The position numbers and the translations under genes are program-made. From Anaerolineales bacterium (GTDB lineage Bacteria > Chloroflexota > Anaerolineae > Anaerolineales > Villigracilaceae), in contig JAEURF010000118.1 in assembly GCA_016789205.1 (NCBI GenBank), positions 1 through 5,599 on the forward strand: a DNA stretch of 5,599 nt, given 5' to 3'. Within the stretch, counting starts at the first letter, position 1, and each line of letters begins with the position of its first letter. This document shows, one piece after another, positions 4,641 to 5,599 of this stretch. Below the pieces are notes generated by a model. That model was not told the origin of the DNA, searched no databases, and worked only from the letters and a program-made list of their open reading frames with translations.

Positions 4641-5599
4641 TTATTTTTCAGGGATGATACTAATCAAAACGGCGCGAACGATGCGGCGCTGGGTAAATTT
4701 ATTTGTCTTTTCATTAAAGTTTTCACAAGTGACGAGTGTTAACCAAGCATCATCTTCATGTTTGAATAAAGTATTGATGTTGGTTGGTAAGATTAATTGG
4801 CTTTGGCGCACTTCGTAAACGTAAACGAATCCATTGTTGTGGATATATACCTTATCACCTTGAGCAAGTTCATTGATGTAGGCAAATGGTCCGGGCTTGC
4901 CATTCGGGTCAGTGACGTGGCTCGTGAGAATGCTATTGCCATTCCAAGTTGGGTAAGCGGAGCCTTCTAAGTAGCCAGCGTTATTACCAAGCCAAGTCAC
5001 ATCCCAACCGTTTTTGTCTAATTTAATACCAACGATGGGCAAGTTCATGCCTAATGACGGAATCTTGAGCGTCAACTCGCTCTTAGCATATTCTTTATCA
5101 ACAGGTTGAGCAGGCAAATCAGTAATCTGACTTGGAGTGAAGCCCGTCACTGGAATAAGCAAACCAGTTAACGTTGGGGTAGTAGTTGTAGATGAAGAAC
5201 CGCCTCCACCACCACCTCCACCTATCGCTGGAGCTACAATGCGGAAGTTACGCGTGAAATCTGTTCCGGGTGTGACGCCGTTCCCTGCAAGTGTAAGTAA
5301 TGGGTTGGTTGCATCCACAATGGATGTTGTTCCGCAGACAAACAAACGATAGAAGCCTGCGACATTAAGTGGTAATCCACTGTTGACGCTGAGGGTCGCA
5401 ATAAATGGACCTGAACCTCCGCCATTGCTGTATGTCACCGAGTCAACTGAAATCGTTACATCAGGGGCTGTAGCGCCTGTCCTACAATCTACGGTCGCGA
5501 ATGTGCCAGTTGTACTGCGGACGAGTAAATAATTTGCTGGGTTCGTGACATCATCAGCAAAGTTTGTCGTATCTGTTGGGTCATCATATACATCACGAT
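4641..5599 (-). CDS. Surface protein with Ig-like module fused to a C-terminal sortase domain (5' end beyond window)
   Basis: The frame stays open to the right edge, so only the last 318 codons are seen; a GTG at 5438 lies mid-domain and is not the start. From the N-terminal side: an Ig-like/SbsA-type module (about 5237-5599), with DDVTNPANYLLV, then FYRLFVCG and GTDFTRNFRI, and two cysteines (codons 5484-5486 and 5334-5336) that could pair. Next come eight glycines (5199-5222), a Ser/Thr run, IPVTG (5142-5156), and a sortase domain (about 4653-5078). The catalytic triad is complete: His in SHVTD (4917-4919), Cys in TLVTC (4725-4727) and Arg in QRRIV (4686-4688). Sortases are extracellular cysteine transpeptidases that cleave LPxTG-like signals and join proteins to the wall or to pilins. 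No membrane segment follows the domain, so any anchor or signal peptide must be upstream. Substrate is unknown; the in-cis IPVTG suggests self-processing. The class is uncertain. Confidence 0.88.
   Translation of the reverse strand, partial: RDVYDDPTDTTNFADDVTNPANYLLVRSTTGTFATVDCRTGATAPDVTISVDSVTYSNGGGSGPFIATLSVNSGLPLNVAGFYRLFVCGTTSIVDATNPLLTLAGNGVTPGTDFTRNFRIVAPAIGGGGGGGGSSSTTTTPTLTGLLIPVTGFTPSQITDLPAQPVDKEYAKSELTLKIPSLGMNLPIVGIKLDKNGWDVTWLGNNAGYLEGSAYPTWNGNSILTSHVTDPNGKPGPFAYINELAQGDKVYIHNNGFVYVYEVRQSQLILPTNINTLFKHEDDAWLTLVTCENFNEKTNKFTQRRIVRAVLISIIPEK
5199..5222 (-). repeat. Poly-glycine GGN tract in the sortase-adhesin
   Basis: Eight consecutive Gly codons (read on the plus strand as a CCN run) form a flexible linker between the Ig-like module and the IPVTG/sortase part. 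The tract is a near-perfect trinucleotide repeat, so it may vary in length by whole codons between strains. Confidence 0.7.

Noticed and set aside
4536..4818. Plus-strand open frames over the terminator and sortase 3' end
   Set aside because: They overlap the terminator and run antisense to the conserved sortase catalytic region, without ribosome sites.
5436..5438. GTG as the start of the sortase gene
   Set aside because: It falls within an Ig-like module whose strands continue upstream in frame to the window edge, and it would leave no signal peptide.

Overview
The window looks like chromosomal DNA of a Chloroflexota bacterium, most likely from the Anaerolineae. This is inferred from protein style, not from a marker gene. 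Three things point that way: a PASTA-less Ser/Thr kinase carrying an anti-sigma-like extracellular domain and a His-rich helical C-terminus, an Ig-like surface protein ending in a sortase domain, and short paired-palindrome intergenic repeats. Base composition is moderate overall, but the first ~600 bases are clearly more A+T rich.

Layout, left to right: (1) 1-572, minus strand, the N-terminal part of a lipoprotein that starts like a TolB/WD40-type beta-propeller and runs off the left edge. (2) 573-618, a 46-base divergent promoter region. (3) 619-1971, plus strand, a complete PLP-dependent class III aminotransferase, followed after 57 bases by (4) 2029-2337, a small DUF4190-type membrane protein, probably in the same transcript. 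(5) 2338-2511, the longest gap (174 bases), holding a nested stem-loop, a strong bidirectional terminator and a paired-palindrome repeat, between convergent genes. (6) 2512-4536, minus strand, a complete 674-residue transmembrane Ser/Thr protein kinase. (7) 4537-4640, a terminator for the next gene and a promoter for the kinase. (8) 4641-5599, minus strand, the C-terminal part of a surface protein with an Ig-like module, a Gly/Ser/Thr linker, an IPVTG motif and a catalytically complete sortase domain; its start lies beyond the right edge.

The genes do not form one pathway. The aminotransferase and the small membrane protein look like one short operon. The lipoprotein, kinase and sortase-adhesin are envelope or surface functions on the opposite strand. 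The kinase and sortase genes are co-directional but separated by an 18-bp-stem terminator, so they are probably transcribed separately. The most interesting items are the sortase protein carrying its own sortase-like sorting motif, the unusual extracellular half of the kinase, and two minus-strand genes with a perfect TATAAT only 6-8 bases before the ATG, which suggests leaderless mRNAs. No tRNA, rRNA, CRISPR array, transposase or phage gene was seen.
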